NCBI GenBank assembly: GCA_026708165.1
Contig: JAPOVO010000394.1
Location: 1-7,639, forward strand
DNA length: 7,639 nucleotides
Origin: Chloroflexota bacterium
GTDB lineage: Bacteria; Chloroflexota; UBA11872; VXNJ01
Reading direction: 5' to 3'
The notes beneath the pieces were generated by a model, which had not been told where the DNA came from, ran no database searches, and saw only the letters and a list, made by a program, of their open reading frames with translations. Position 1 is the stretch's first letter, and each line of letters begins with the position of its first letter. Below, piece by piece: positions 1-7,639 of the stretch. Made by a program: the position numbers and the translations under genes.

Positions 1-2558
1 GCCTCCGCCCTCAGCCGGACGGGCGGGCTCTCTCGCTCCTGCTCCGTGGTGATCCCGCTCTGGAATTGCTCGTCGAGTTCCTCGGTGCGCCGCTCGGCGT
101 CCTCGAGAATCTCGGCCTTGATCGGCGGAACCGTCAAATCGCCGATGGCCATGGTCACACCTGACTGGGTCGCCCAGCGGAATCCCAGCATCATGATGTC
201 GTCGGCAACTTGAGAAGTCACCTCCTCGCCATGGAAGTAATACAAGTTGGTGACAAGCTGCTTTAGATCGCCCTTATCCAGATGCCGGTTTACGAACCGC
301 ATGTCCAGCGGCAGCACGTCATTCAGAAAGACTCTGCCGGGCGTGGTGTCTAGCAGCGAGCCCTCGGGGCATTCGTCGCTAACGGGTATTTCGTTCGCCG
401 AAACGCGAACTTTGACGCTCTCGTGCAGCGTCACATTGCCTACCGTAAAAGCCATCATCACTTCGTTGAAGTCGGCGAATATCTTGGGTTTCTCAGGCTC
501 GCTAGTTGGCGGGAGCGTGAGGTAGTAGCACCCGAGCACCATGTCTTTGGTCGGGCTTATTACGGGCGACCCATCTGCTGGAGATAGAAGATTGCGCGTG
601 CTCATCATCCGATTCCGCGCCTCCTCCTGCGCGACCATCGAAAGCGGCACGTGCACGGCCATCTGGTCACCGTCGAAGTCGGCGTTGAAGGCGAAACACA
701 CCAGCGGATGAACCTGTATGGCGCTGCCTTGTACCAAGCGGATGTTGAATGCCTGAATACCGAGTCTGTGGAGCGTAGGCGCTCGATTCAGCAGAATCGG
801 GTGATTCTGGGTGACTTCCTCAAGGATGTCCCAAACCTCGGGATCGGCCCGCTCGACAACTCTCTTCGCGCTCTTGATGTTGCTGGCAAGGCCATAGTCG
901 ACGAGCCGGCGCATGACGAACGGCTTGAAGAGCTCGAGCGCCATACGAGTCGGTAAGCCGCACTCGTCGAGCTTGAGCTCAGGCCCAACCACGATTACCG
1001 ACCGCCCTGAGTAGTCCACCCGCTTGCCGAGCAGATTTTGACGGAACCGGCCCTGTTTTCCCCTTAACAGGTCGCTCAGCGACTTGTAAGGATGCGAACT
1101 CGATCCGGTGACCGGCCGTCCCCGCCGTCCGTTATCGACGAGAGCGTCCACCGCTTCCTGCAACATGCGTTTCTCGTTGCGAACGATGATCTCGGGCGCG
1201 CCGAGCTCGATCAGCCTCTTGAGGCGGTTGTTCCGGTTTATCACCCTTCGGTAAAGATCGTTCAAATCGCTCGTGGCAAACCGGCCGCCGTCAAGCTGTA
1301 CCATCGGCCTGAGTTCGGGCGGCAGGATCGGCAGCACTGTAAGAATCATCCACTCAGGTCTATTGCCGGACCGGCGAAAGGCCTCCACCACTCGCAGCCG
1401 TTTCATCGCCTTGCGGCGGCGTTGGATCGACTTGGCCCTGAGCTCGGTTCTCAGCACTCCAGCCAACTCGTCCAGATCGGTCTTCAGGAGGAGCTTTAGG
1501 AAACGTCCCCGGCCCCTGCCCGCTTCGAACCCGTCTCCGCACGTTTCCATCAGTTCCTGATATCGCAGTTCGGAGAGCAACTGGTGCTCGGCGAGCGTTC
1601 CCAGATCGCTCTTCCGGCGTTCGAAGAACGCCCTCGTCTCAGCTACACGCTCCTTGATGGCGTTTTCCTGGTTGGCGCGGGCCTCGGCGACTCGGTCTTG
1701 CTCAATCTCTAGCTGGATGACCCGCCGCTCCCTGGCGTCCTGGGCCGCCTGTTCCAGCTTTTGCTGGACGATTGCGATTGCCTCCTCTGCGGCCGATTCG
1801 ACGGCCTTCGAGTACTTGGGGGTTATCTTGGCGCCCTGGACTACGGTGGGGTCTTCCAGCCAGCTCAACTTAATGTCGTCGGAAGCGAACTCGCCTTTGG
1901 CGTCCGTGAGGACCTTGAGCACCATCGCCGCTTCGTCCTTGATGGCGCGGATTTCCTTGTCCGATTTGGTCTGAAGCCGGTCGACGTCCTGTTGGACCTG
2001 CGATTCCAGCGCCTGATGCTGATTTTCCAGGTCCTCTTCCATAGACGCGATCGTATCTTCGACCTCGAATCTGACTTCCTGAACGCGGGTCTCGAAGTCG
2101 CGATCAATCGCTTCCAGAGCCTCGTCCCGTCTTTCTTCGTGGAGGTCCGTAATGATGAACGACGCGAAGTAGATGATCTTCTCTAGATTGCGAGGCGAGA
2201 TATTGAGCAGCTGCCCCATGCGGCTTGGGGTGCCCTTGAAGTACCAGATATGGGTAACGGGAGTGGCCAACTCGACATGGCCCATGCGTTCACGGCGGAC
2301 TCGCGACCGCGTAACCTCGACTCCGCACTTGTCGCAGATAATTCCCTTGAAGCTGACCCGCTTGTACTTGCCGCAGGTGCACTCCCAGTCCTTGGTCGGA
2401 CCGAATATTCGCTCGCAAAACAAACCGTCTCGTTCGGGTTTGAGCGTCCTGTAGTTGATAGTCTCCGGTTTCGTTACTTCCCCAAACGACCACGACCGGA
2501 TTTGCTCGGGAGACGACAAACCGATTCGAATGGCATCAAAGTCGTTGACTTCCAGCAT
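1..2558 (-). CDS. rpoC: DNA-directed RNA polymerase subunit beta' (N-terminal 852 codons, runs off left edge)
   Basis: RNA polymerase beta' subunit, which carries the catalytic Mg2+ site and forms the clamp with beta. From ATG at 2558 the frame stays open to base 1 (852 codons plus 2 bases), so the 3' end is missing. The N-terminus ([14 protein letters not shown]) is typical. The zinc-binding cysteines are C60, C62, C75 and C78. A charged helical insertion covers about residues 138-325. The [20 protein letters not shown] block begins near residue 413 and is followed by clamp helices ([19 protein letters not shown]) and the rudder/lid region ([29 protein letters not shown]). The catalytic loop NADFDGDQ is at residues 625-632 (bases 663-686), with metal-binding D627, D629 and D631. 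The secondary-channel rim region is reached near the edge; bridge helix and trigger loop lie outside. It is the second gene of an rpoBC operon. Odd point: the usual GMGAEA-like motif reads GRGRGR at residues 347-352. Identity is certain; only completeness is unknown. Confidence 0.98.
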   Translation of the reverse strand, partial: MLEVNDFDAIRIGLSSPEQIRSWSFGEVTKPETINYRTLKPERDGLFCERIFGPTKDWECTCGKYKRVSFKGIICDKCGVEVTRSRVRRERMGHVELATPVTHIWYFKGTPSRMGQLLNISPRNLEKIIYFASFIITDLHEERRDEALEAIDRDFETRVQEVRFEVEDTIASMEEDLENQHQALESQVQQDVDRLQTKSDKEIRAIKDEAAMVLKVLTDAKGEFASDDIKLSWLEDPTVVQGAKITPKYSKAVESAAEEAIAIVQQKLEQAAQDARERRVIQLEIEQDRVAEARANQENAIKERVAETRAFFERRKSDLGTLAEHQLLSELRYQELMETCGDGFEAGRGRGRFLKLLLKTDLDELAGVLRTELRAKSIQRRRKAMKRLRVVEAFRRSGNRPEWMILTVLPILPPELRPMVQLDGGRFATSDLNDLYRRVINRNNRLKRLIELGAPEIIVRNEKRMLQEAVDALVDNGRRGRPVTGSSSHPYKSLSDLLRGKQGRFRQNLLGKRVDYSGRSVIVVGPELKLDECGLPTRMALELFKPFVMRRLVDYGLASNIKSAKRVVERADPEVWDILEEVTQNHPILLNRAPTLHRLGIQAFNIRLVQGSAIQVHPLVCFAFNADFDGDQMAVHVPLSMVAQEEARNRMMSTRNLLSPADGSPVISPTKDMVLGCYYLTLPPTSEPEKPKIFADFNEVMMAFTVGNVTLHESVKVRVSANEIPVSDECPEGSLLDTTPGRVFLNDVLPLDMRFVNRHLDKGDLKQLVTNLYYFHGEEVTSQVADDIMMLGFRWATQSGVTMAIGDLTVPPIKAEILEDAERRTEELDEQFQSGITTEQERESPPVRLRAE
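1584..2147 (-). other. rpoC: Lineage-specific coiled-coil insertion in RpoC (about residues 138-325)
   Basis: Between the conserved [12 protein letters not shown] segment and the [10 protein letters not shown] segment, beta' carries about 185 residues rich in Glu, Asp, Lys, Arg, Gln and Ala, with few Pro or Gly. They read as long helices or coiled coil (for example [18 protein letters not shown] and [17 protein letters not shown]). A short non-helical piece in the middle ([20 protein letters not shown]) may separate two helical arms. In E. coli beta' the same position has only about ten residues. This matches the numbering: the catalytic Asp triad is 460/462/464 in E. coli but 627/629/631 here, while the zinc cysteines are shifted by 10 the other way. 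Actinobacteria have a shorter charged insertion here and Thermus a much larger, different one. The helical prediction is by eye. Confidence 0.8.
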
Positions 2559-2569
2559 TTCTATTCGCG

Positions 2570-2575
2570 CCCCTT
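2570..2575 (-). promoter_or_regulatory. Shine-Dalgarno of rpoC, overlapping the rpoB stop codon
   Basis: AAGGGG on the minus strand, 11 bases before the rpoC ATG. Its two A bases are the last two bases of the rpoB TAA stop. Ribosomes terminating on rpoB therefore sit directly on the rpoC ribosome-binding site, which favours translational coupling and equal output of beta and beta'. The site supports ATG at 2558 as the rpoC start; the start also matches the usual beta' N-terminus. Confidence 0.75.
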
Positions 2576-5500
2576 AGAGCTTGTATTCACGCCCCTCGAT
2601 GTTGATTCCATCGAGGTCGGGTAGGTATTCCTGAGTTGCGTCGGAGGCAATCGAGATCTCCTCGTCGGATTTATTCAGAACCTCCACCGCGAGTCCCAGA
2701 CTCTGCAACTCTTTGACGAGCACTCGGAATGACTCCGGCACTCCCGGCTCGAGTATGGTCTCGCCCTTGACTATCGCTTCGTAGGTCTTGACGCGCCCCA
2801 GCACGTCGTCGGACTTGACCGTCAGCATCTCCTGGAGGGTATGCGACGCTCCATAAGCCTGGAGCGCCCAGACCTCCATCTCGCCGAATCGCTGACCGCC
2901 CATCTGCGCCTTACCGCCCAGCGGCTGTTGAGTTATCAGCGAGTAGGGGCCAGTGGACCGGCCGTGGATCTTGTCTTCCACGAGGTGAGCGAGCTTGAGC
3001 ATGTACATCTTTCCGATGACAACTTCCTGGTCGAACCGTCCGCCAGTTCTGCCGTCGTACAACACCGCCTTGCCGTTGCCGGGCAAGCCGGCGGCAGCGA
3101 GCATTTCGGAAACTTCCTCTTCTGCAGCACTGTCGAAGACAGGCGAAACGCATCGAATATCAAGCTCGCTTGCAGCCCATCCGAGATGAGTTTCGAGCAT
3201 TTGACCAACGTTCATACGAGACGCCGCACCCAGCGGGTTGAGCACGATATCGACGGGAGTCCCATCCTCCAGATATGGCATGTCCTCCTGCGGCAATACC
3301 AAGGAGATCACGCCCTTGTTGCCGTGACGCCCCGCCATCTTGTCGCCTTCGGTTATCTTTCGCTTTGAGGCTATGCTCACGCGGACGACCTGATTAACTC
3401 CGGCGTCGAGATCGGCGCCGTCTTCCCGGGTGAACTGCCTCACGTTTATCACAACGCCGGCGTCGCCCGCGGGCACGTGCTTCGAGGTGTCTTTCACCTC
3501 ACGCGCGTCTCGGCCGAATATCGCCCTCAAGAGCCGGTCTTCGCCAGTCAGTTCAGTCTCACCCTTAGGGGTGATCTTTCCGACGATGATGTCGTCGGGA
3601 TTGACCTCCGCGCCGACGTATACGATTCCGTCTTCGTCAAGATTTCGAAGCGCCTCTTCGGCGACGTTTGGAATGTCGCGCGTGATCTCCTCGGCTCCGA
3701 GTTTTGTATCCCGGGCCTCGACCTCGAACTTCTCGATATGAATAGAGGTGAACACGTCGTCGCGAACCAAGCGGTCGCTGATTACGATGGCATCCTCGTA
3801 GTTGTAGCCCTCCCAAAACATGAATGCGACGAGCACGTTTCGGCCAAGCGCCAACACGCCGCCGTCAGTAGACGAGCTGTCCGCGAGCAGGTCACCCGGC
3901 TGAACCCTATCGCCCCGGCTGACCAACGCCCGCTGGTTGATGCAGGTTCCCTGATTCGACCGCTCGAACTTTCGTAATCGGTATGAGTATGTTTTGCCCG
4001 ACTTTTTCCCTCTGATCACGATGTCGCGGGCAGCCACTCGCTCGACGAGACCCGGCTCGTCTTCCTCGTAGAAAATCACGTGTCCGGAGTCCGAGGCGGC
4101 TTTGGCCTCGACTCCGGTGGCCACTAGCGGCGCCTCGGGAATGACGAGGGGAACCGCCTGCCGCTGCATATTCGATCCCATCAGCGCGCGGTTAGCGTCG
4201 TCGTGTTCGAGAAACGGAATCATGGCCGTCGGAATGCTTACGATCTGCTGCGGCGAAACATCCATGAATTCCACGTCGTCCCGCGAGGACTCGTGGAAGT
4301 CGGCGCCGCTTCGCACGGCGACCCGCTCCTCGACGATCTGCCCCAAATCGTCGGTTCTGGCGTTGGCTTGGGCGATTACGTGCCGCTCTTCCACATCGGC
4401 GGTGAAATACTCGATTTTGTCAGTGACAAATGGAACGACGTGAAACTCGACCGATTCCGAATTCTTGAGCTTGGCAACCAGCCGCACGACGTCTCTGCTT
4501 ATCACGTCGCCCTTCCGGGCATACAGCCTGGATCGCGCACCCCCAATCAAGTCAGCCGCGAGCGTGCGACCCACGAGTATGTCGCGATCACTGATGGTCA
4601 GAGTCCTGCGCACCTCTCGGTACGGCGTCATGATGAACCCAAACGAATTCACCCGTGCGTAGGTCGCCAATGTGCTGATCAGTCCGATATTGGGACCTTC
4701 CGGCGTCTCGATAGGGCAAATCCGCCCGTAGTGGCTGTAGTGAACGTCACGCACGTCAAAACCGGCGCGCTCTCTGCTTAGACCACCCGGCCCCATGGCG
4801 CTCAAACGTCGCTTGTGGGCCAGCTCAGAAAGCGGGTTCGTCTGATCCATAAACTGCGATAGCTGGCTGCCACCGAAGAACTCTTTGACGGCGGCCATAA
4901 CCGGGCGGGTGTTTATCAGGGCGGCGGGGGTCGCCTCGGAGGCGTCCTGAATCGTCATACGCTCCTTGATTACTCGCTCCATGCGCAGCAATCCGGTGCG
5001 AAACTGGTTCTGGAGAAGCTCTCCTACCGGCCGTACCCGCCGATTTCCCAGATGATCGATTTCGTCAGGCCGCCCCTGCTGGCTGTTGAGCCGCACCAGC
5101 TCGCGCACGATCTCGACGAGGTCTTCGGGTCTGAGTGTGCGCTCGCTGCCGCCTTCGTCGAATCGCAACCGCTTATTGAGCTTGTACCTTCCGACCTGAC
5201 CAAGGTCGTAACGCCGGGAGTTGAAGAGCAGCTGATTGATCAGCGACCGGGCGTTCTCCTTGGTAGCCGGGTCTCCCGGACGCAAGCGGTGATAGACCTC
5301 AATGAGGCCCTCCTCATGGTTCGTTGCCGGATCGTGCCGCTTGCCGCTCAGGCCGATGGTCGACTCGATGAACCTACGCTCGGGGTCCGTGTCCACGTCC
5401 TGGAACATCTCGAGCAGCTCTTCGTCGTCCCCGTGCCCAAGAGCGCGTAGCAGGGCCGTGACCGGAATCTTGCGCTTGCGATCGACTTTTACACTGATGA

Positions 5501-6038
5501 TGTTCTTGGCGCTCGTGTCGAACTCAAGCCAAGCTCCCCGATTCGGAATCAGCTTTGCGCCGAAGAGTCTTCGGCCTGTCGCAGGATCGACATCGGCCGT
5601 GAAGTAGGCCCCGGGGGACCGCACGAGCTGGCTGACGACAACCCGCTCGGCGCCGTTGTAAATGAAAGTTCCTTGAGAGGTGATGAGCGGGAAGTCGCCC
5701 ATGAACACCTCCATCTCCTTTATCTCGCCTGTCTGCTTGTTGTGTAGACGAGCGGTTACCTTGAGCGGGGCCTGATAGGTCCTGTCCTGACCGCGGCAGT
5801 CGGCTTCGTCGTAGTTGGGTTCGTCGAAGGGATCATCTTTGATCTCGAAGTGCACTTCGAGGTTTTTGCCCGTAAAGTCCTGTATCGGTGAAATCTCAGT
5901 AAAAAGGTCTCTCAGGCCGACCGTCCTGAACCAGTGAAACGACTGTTTTTGGATCTCGGCCAGATCCGGCATTTCGAGAATTGTGGGGATCTTCCCAAAC
6001 TTCTTGGTGGACAAATCCGTCGCGCCGTTCATCGCCAT
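2574..6038 (-). CDS. rpoB: DNA-directed RNA polymerase subunit beta
   Basis: Complete RNA polymerase beta subunit, 1154 aa, which forms one side of the active-site cleft and the rifampicin pocket. Order seen: N-terminus ([19 protein letters not shown]), protrusion/lobe with [20 protein letters not shown], rifampicin region around residues 389-415, [17 protein letters not shown], fork/active-site element [10 protein letters not shown] with E748-D749, the [12 protein letters not shown] block with catalytic lysines K900 and K908 (E. coli K1065 and K1073), and the C-terminal clamp/anchor with [27 protein letters not shown], ending in EYKL-TAA. It lacks the large insertions of the 1342-residue E. 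coli protein and is close to actinobacterial and Chloroflexota lengths. The first ATG is chosen because TAGGAG lies 11 bases before it; an ATG at codon 3 would be 17 bases away. It stands first in an rpoBC operon, with no rplJ-rplL upstream in the window. No frameshift or missing key residue was seen. Confidence 0.99.
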   Translation of the reverse strand: MAMNGATDLSTKKFGKIPTILEMPDLAEIQKQSFHWFRTVGLRDLFTEISPIQDFTGKNLEVHFEIKDDPFDEPNYDEADCRGQDRTYQAPLKVTARLHNKQTGEIKEMEVFMGDFPLITSQGTFIYNGAERVVVSQLVRSPGAYFTADVDPATGRRLFGAKLIPNRGAWLEFDTSAKNIISVKVDRKRKIPVTALLRALGHGDDEELLEMFQDVDTDPERRFIESTIGLSGKRHDPATNHEEGLIEVYHRLRPGDPATKENARSLINQLLFNSRRYDLGQVGRYKLNKRLRFDEGGSERTLRPEDLVEIVRELVRLNSQQGRPDEIDHLGNRRVRPVGELLQNQFRTGLLRMERVIKERMTIQDASEATPAALINTRPVMAAVKEFFGGSQLSQFMDQTNPLSELAHKRRLSAMGPGGLSRERAGFDVRDVHYSHYGRICPIETPEGPNIGLISTLATYARVNSFGFIMTPYREVRRTLTISDRDILVGRTLAADLIGGARSRLYARKGDVISRDVVRLVAKLKNSESVEFHVVPFVTDKIEYFTADVEERHVIAQANARTDDLGQIVEERVAVRSGADFHESSRDDVEFMDVSPQQIVSIPTAMIPFLEHDDANRALMGSNMQRQAVPLVIPEAPLVATGVEAKAASDSGHVIFYEEDEPGLVERVAARDIVIRGKKSGKTYSYRLRKFERSNQGTCINQRALVSRGDRVQPGDLLADSSSTDGGVLALGRNVLVAFMFWEGYNYEDAIVISDRLVRDDVFTSIHIEKFEVEARDTKLGAEEITRDIPNVAEEALRNLDEDGIVYVGAEVNPDDIIVGKITPKGETELTGEDRLLRAIFGRDAREVKDTSKHVPAGDAGVVINVRQFTREDGADLDAGVNQVVRVSIASKRKITEGDKMAGRHGNKGVISLVLPQEDMPYLEDGTPVDIVLNPLGAASRMNVGQMLETHLGWAASELDIRCVSPVFDSAAEEEVSEMLAAAGLPGNGKAVLYDGRTGGRFDQEVVIGKMYMLKLAHLVEDKIHGRSTGPYSLITQQPLGGKAQMGGQRFGEMEVWALQAYGASHTLQEMLTVKSDDVLGRVKTYEAIVKGETILEPGVPESFRVLVKELQSLGLAVEVLNKSDEEISIASDATQEYLPDLDGINIEGREYKL
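4796..4876 (-). other. rpoB: Rifampicin-binding region of RpoB (residues 389-415)
   Basis: This block aligns without gaps to E. coli beta 507-533, with an offset of 118 from Q392 = Q510. The residues most often changed in resistant mutants are wild type: Q395 (513), F396 (514), D398 (516), H408 (526) and S413 (531). Differences from E. coli are conservative or small: S508G, N518T, I524L, T525A, I530L and L533M. Inference: the enzyme should bind rifampicin normally. M415 (position 533) is the only change at a position known for low-level resistance, and its effect is unknown. Confidence 0.85.
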
Positions 6039-6049
6039 GCTTTCAGATG

Positions 6050-6055
6050 CTCCTA
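6050..6055 (-). promoter_or_regulatory. Shine-Dalgarno of rpoB
   Basis: TAGGAG on the minus strand, 11 bases before ATG at 6038. The spacing is slightly long but equals that of the rpoC site. It decides between the two ATG codons at the start of the gene (codons 1 and 3) in favour of the first. Confidence 0.7.
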
Positions 6056-6062
6056 CGCCGCC

Positions 6063-6073
6063 CCCGGTCCGGG
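6063..6073 (-). repeat. Small GC inverted repeat just upstream of the rpoB ribosome-binding site
   Basis: The bases CCCGG-T-CCGGG form a perfect inverted repeat about one centre base. In the RNA this could give a four-pair GC stem with a three-base loop ending 7 bases before the TAGGAG site. It might affect access to the ribosome-binding site, but it is short and may be chance in GC-rich DNA. Confidence 0.3.
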
Positions 6074-6141
6074 CCTAAAGACTTGCAGATACGTGATAAG
6101 TCGATGTCAAAAACTCGATATTTGCAGTGCCCACGTTCAAT

Positions 6142-6177
6142 GACGGAGTCGCCCCGCCGAGGCGAGGATTCTTCGTC
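6142..6177 (-). repeat. Imperfect hairpin in the rpoBC leader
   Basis: On the minus strand, TCGCC (6165-6161) can pair with GGCGA (6153-6149) around a seven-base loop. The outer GACG (6177-6174) can pair with CGTC (6145-6142), with two further pairs and one mismatch between, and a five-base bulge on one side. There is no T-run after it, so it is not an intrinsic terminator. Folding was judged by eye only. Confidence 0.3.
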
Positions 6178-6374
6178 GCGCTGGTCAAGACGAACCGGCG
6201 GATCAGCTAACGCCGTTCAAAGTTGGGGATTTGTTGATCCTAACTTCGCCGCTCGAGACACAAAAATAGACAACTCCACCTCTGGCCTAACACCAAGCCG
6301 GGTAGGGAGCGTCTATCAGTTTTTCTTGTTTTCGCTGCGGATCGAGGGTTTACCTCCCGCTCAATCTTGCTGAG

Positions 6375-6402
6375 AGTATAGCAGAGTTCCAGACTACGCC
6401 AA
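6375..6402 (-). promoter_or_regulatory. Candidate sigma70-type extended -10 promoter for rpoBC
   Basis: On the minus strand, the -10 box TATACT (6380-6375) is preceded by TGC, giving an extended -10 motif. A -35-like TTGGCG (6402-6397, 4 of 6 matches) lies 16 bases upstream. It sits 18 bases after the end of the HIT gene and points at rpoB, with a predicted start near 6368. The -10 with TG is the strongest promoter-like match in the gap. Not tested experimentally. Confidence 0.5.
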
Positions 6403-6419
6403 GCGTCGACTAACCGCGA

Positions 6420-6761
6420 TCATCCGGACGGCCACCGCATTTGCCTGCCGCCCAGTAAGTGAATGTGGAGATGACCGACGGTCTGTCCACCCTCCCGGCC
6501 TTGATTAATAACCAGCCGGAACCCATCGCCGGCCACTCCTTCGGATTTTGAGACTTCCACCGCAGCCAGCATAAGCCGCCCCAGTACAGCCGTGTGCGTT
6601 TGGTCCACGACGGCGATGCCGTCGATATGCTCCTTGGGAACGACGAGAACGTGCACGGGAGCCGCCGGATTGATGTCGCGGAAAGCGATCACGTCGTCCG
6701 TCTCGAAAACGACTTCCGACGGCAGTATCCCCGCGGCGATGTCGCAAAATATGCATCTCAT
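6420..6761 (-). CDS. HIT family protein (HINT-type nucleotide hydrolase)
   Basis: Small cytosolic protein of 113 aa, full length for the HINT branch of the histidine-triad superfamily. Members hydrolyse phosphoramidates such as adenosine 5'-monophosphoramidate through a nucleotidylated histidine; the physiological substrate in bacteria is mostly unknown. The triad is HLHIHLL with H97, H99 and H101, of which H99 is the expected nucleophile. Other conserved parts are FRDINPAAPVHVLVVPKEH (residues 27-45), N86-Q87-G88 before the triad, and the HINT-specific C-terminus GGRQMRWPSG. An N-terminal CIFC (C3, C6) may form a zinc site as in some bacterial members (inference). ATG at 6761 is 9 bases after the mtaB stop, so the two are probably co-transcribed. 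The ribosome-binding site is weak (GGA or GAG), which fits translation coupled to mtaB. It ends with TGA. No exact subfamily function can be assigned. Confidence 0.93.
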   Translation of the reverse strand: MRCIFCDIAAGILPSEVVFETDDVIAFRDINPAAPVHVLVVPKEHIDGIAVVDQTHTAVLGRLMLAAVEVSKSEGVAGDGFRLVINQGREGGQTVGHLHIHLLGGRQMRWPSG

Positions 6762-6770
6762 TGCTCGATC

Positions 6771-7639
6771 TTATCCAGCTAAACGCGGCTGCTGCGCCGA
6801 TCCGATGGCAACGAGCTCGCCCCATGCGCCCGGCGCCAGCATTACCCTTTCCAGAGACCCTGGAGTAGCCTTCGACGGACCGCTGACCTTAAGGAAATTA
6901 TCGGTCACGCCTGTTCCGTACCCCTCGCCGACGCTCTCCCAAAGCACGGTTCGAGACCGTCCCACGAATCGGCGCGCGTATTCTTCCCGCTGACGGTCGC
7001 CGAGATCGATCATCGCCTGAACTCGAGCCTTTTTCTCATCGTCGCGTACATCCTGCTTCATGTGGGCGGCGACCGTGCGAGGTCTCATCGAATAGGGAAA
7101 CACGTGCAAGTAGGCGAACTCCATGGCGGCAATGAAGTCGAAGGATGCCTCGAAGTCATCCTGAGATTCTCCGGGGAATCCGACCATCACGTCCGTTGCT
7201 ATCGCAATGTCCGGGTTCGCTGCTCGCGCCGACGTGACGATCCGCTCGTAGTCGGCAATCGCATATTTCCTGCGCATCCGGCGCAGGGTACGGTCCGAGC
7301 CGCTTTGAATTGGAAGGTGAAGATGCGGACAAATCTTCCCATCGGCAAGCAGTTGGAAAATGCCGTCGTCGAATTCGATCGGTTCGATGGAGCTTAGTCG
7401 CAGCCTCGCAACACCGGTCTCGGACGCAACGCGGGCGATCATGTCCGCCAGTCGCAGTCCGGTCTCGGGGCATAGGTAGCTACCGATACTCACGCCTGTC
7501 AACACCACTTCGTTAGCGCCAGCATCGGCGAGCCGGACCACGTCTGAAATCACCTGCCTGAGCGTGCGGCTAGTCGACCGTCCGCGAGCGCGAGGAATGA
7601 TGCAGAACGCGCAAATGTGATCGCACCCCTCTTGCACTT
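6771..7639 (-). CDS. mtaB: tRNA (t6A37) C2-methylthiotransferase, MtaB-like (5' end outside window)
   Basis: Radical SAM methylthiotransferase of the MiaB/RimO/MtaB group. MtaB adds a methylthio group to N6-threonylcarbamoyladenosine at position 37 of tRNAs reading ANN codons. The 288 codons visible begin at the radical-SAM motif CDHICAFC (C-x3-C-x2-C, bases 7602-7625), which binds the SAM-reducing 4Fe-4S cluster. Then come LTGVSIGSY (residues 46-54 of the visible part), SSIEP (82-86), HLHLPIQSGSD (105-115), TDVMVGFPGE (148-157), HVFPYSMRP (178-186), and a C-terminal TRAM-like RNA-binding domain (about 223-280). GTG at 7637 is an internal Val codon of the usual KVQ-x-GC sequence, not a start: the N-terminal domain with its own three cysteines lies beyond the right edge. 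The HVFPYS-R and LTGV-IGSY forms favour MtaB over MiaB or RimO; the subfamily is likely but not proven. It ends with TAA 9 bases before the HIT gene. Confidence 0.9.
   Translation of the reverse strand, partial: VQEGCDHICAFCIIPRARGRSTSRTLRQVISDVVRLADAGANEVVLTGVSIGSYLCPETGLRLADMIARVASETGVARLRLSSIEPIEFDDGIFQLLADGKICPHLHLPIQSGSDRTLRRMRRKYAIADYERIVTSARAANPDIAIATDVMVGFPGESQDDFEASFDFIAAMEFAYLHVFPYSMRPRTVAAHMKQDVRDDEKKARVQAMIDLGDRQREEYARRFVGRSRTVLWESVGEGYGTGVTDNFLKVSGPSKATPGSLERVMLAPGAWGELVAIGSAQQPRLAG

Larger units (their letters stand above)
6039..6419 (-). other. Intergenic region and probable long 5' leader of rpoBC
   Basis: There are 381 bases between the HIT stop and the rpoB start, with no convincing gene on either strand. 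At its upstream end lies a promoter candidate (6375-6402), which would start transcription near 6368 and leave about 330 nt untranslated. The minus strand from 6360 to 6039 has no ATG at all, so no leader peptide with a standard start is present. Inverted repeats could fold the RNA: 6063-6073, 6142-6177, and GGATCA/TGATCC at 6200-6205 and 6235-6240. I recognise no known riboswitch, T-box or ribosomal-protein leader. No hairpin is followed by a run of U, so no intrinsic terminator for the upstream genes is evident and read-through into rpoBC is possible. Confidence 0.5.

Noticed and set aside
1092..2186. Plus-strand open frames antisense to rpoC (1092-1499, 1761-2186 and others)
   Set aside because: The minus-strand rpoC frame runs unbroken through the region with all conserved beta' motifs; these frames are shadows.
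3477..3977. Long plus-strand open frames antisense to rpoB (also 2841-3368, 4203-4781 and 5052-5450)
   Set aside because: They lie wholly inside the conserved rpoB coding frame, have no recognisable domains, and have the low-complexity look of antisense frames in GC-rich DNA.
6085..6110. Perfect -35 box TTGACA (6110-6105, minus strand) close to rpoB
   Set aside because: At 17-base spacing the -10 position reads TGCAAG, only 3 of 6 matches, and no better hexamer occurs at 16 or 18. It cannot be excluded as a weak second promoter.
6142..6177. Intrinsic terminator for the mtaB-HIT transcript
   Set aside because: The imperfect hairpin here is not followed by a T-run on the minus strand and is interrupted by a bulge and a mismatch.
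6353..6358. Strong Shine-Dalgarno-like GGGAGG in the leader (minus strand)
   Set aside because: No ATG follows on the minus strand, and the frames opened by a nearby GTG are very short and featureless, so no leader peptide can be supported.
5981..6373. Plus-strand open frame covering the rpoB upstream gap
   Set aside because: It begins inside rpoB antisense, is rich in Ser and Arg, has no known motif, and crosses the promoter and leader region of rpoB.
7635..7637. GTG at 7637 as the start of the methylthiotransferase
   Set aside because: It would start immediately before the radical-SAM cysteine motif and drop the whole N-terminal domain. It fits the internal Val of the conserved KVQ-x-GC sequence, so the gene is cut by the window edge.
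1..7639. Novel system, mobile element, CRISPR array or RNA gene
   Set aside because: Almost the whole window is explained by four conserved housekeeping genes; no direct repeats, transposase, integrase or tRNA-like structure was seen.

Overview
The window is an ordinary piece of bacterial core genome, and every gene in it lies on the minus strand. In transcription order (right to left) it holds the 3' part of a methylthiotransferase gene (best match MtaB, cut by the right edge), a complete HINT-type histidine-triad protein gene, an untranslated gap of about 380 bases, a complete rpoB (RNA polymerase beta, 1154 aa), and the first 852 codons of rpoC (beta', cut by the left edge). The many plus-strand open frames inside rpoB and rpoC are antisense shadows.

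Organism: moderately GC-rich DNA. Beta is short, without the large lineage insertions that make the E. coli protein 1342 aa. Beta' begins with an actinobacterial/Chloroflexota-style N-terminus followed by a long charged helical insertion. rpoB does not follow rplJ-rplL. Together this suggests a Chloroflexota-like or related Terrabacteria lineage, perhaps a Dehalococcoidia/SAR202-type uncultured bacterium. This placement is inferred from remembered family patterns, not from a search.

Layout: 6771-7639 mtaB (partial) and 6420-6761 HIT gene, 9 bases apart and probably co-transcribed. 6039-6419 is an intergenic region with a good extended -10 promoter candidate just after the HIT stop, which would give rpoBC a leader of about 330 nt. 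2574-6038 is rpoB. 1-2558 is rpoC, starting 15 bases after rpoB in the same reading frame, with a Shine-Dalgarno sequence that overlaps the rpoB stop codon.

Function: rpoB and rpoC encode the two large catalytic subunits of RNA polymerase. mtaB encodes a tRNA A37 modification enzyme and the HIT gene a small nucleotide hydrolase, so the stretch serves transcription and translation housekeeping. I saw no mobile element, CRISPR array, tRNA, rRNA or defence system, and no novel multi-gene system. The points worth a second look are the long beta' insertion, a locally scrambled conserved motif in beta' that looks like a pair of compensating frameshifts, the single-stop in-frame rpoB/rpoC junction, and the long rpoBC leader.
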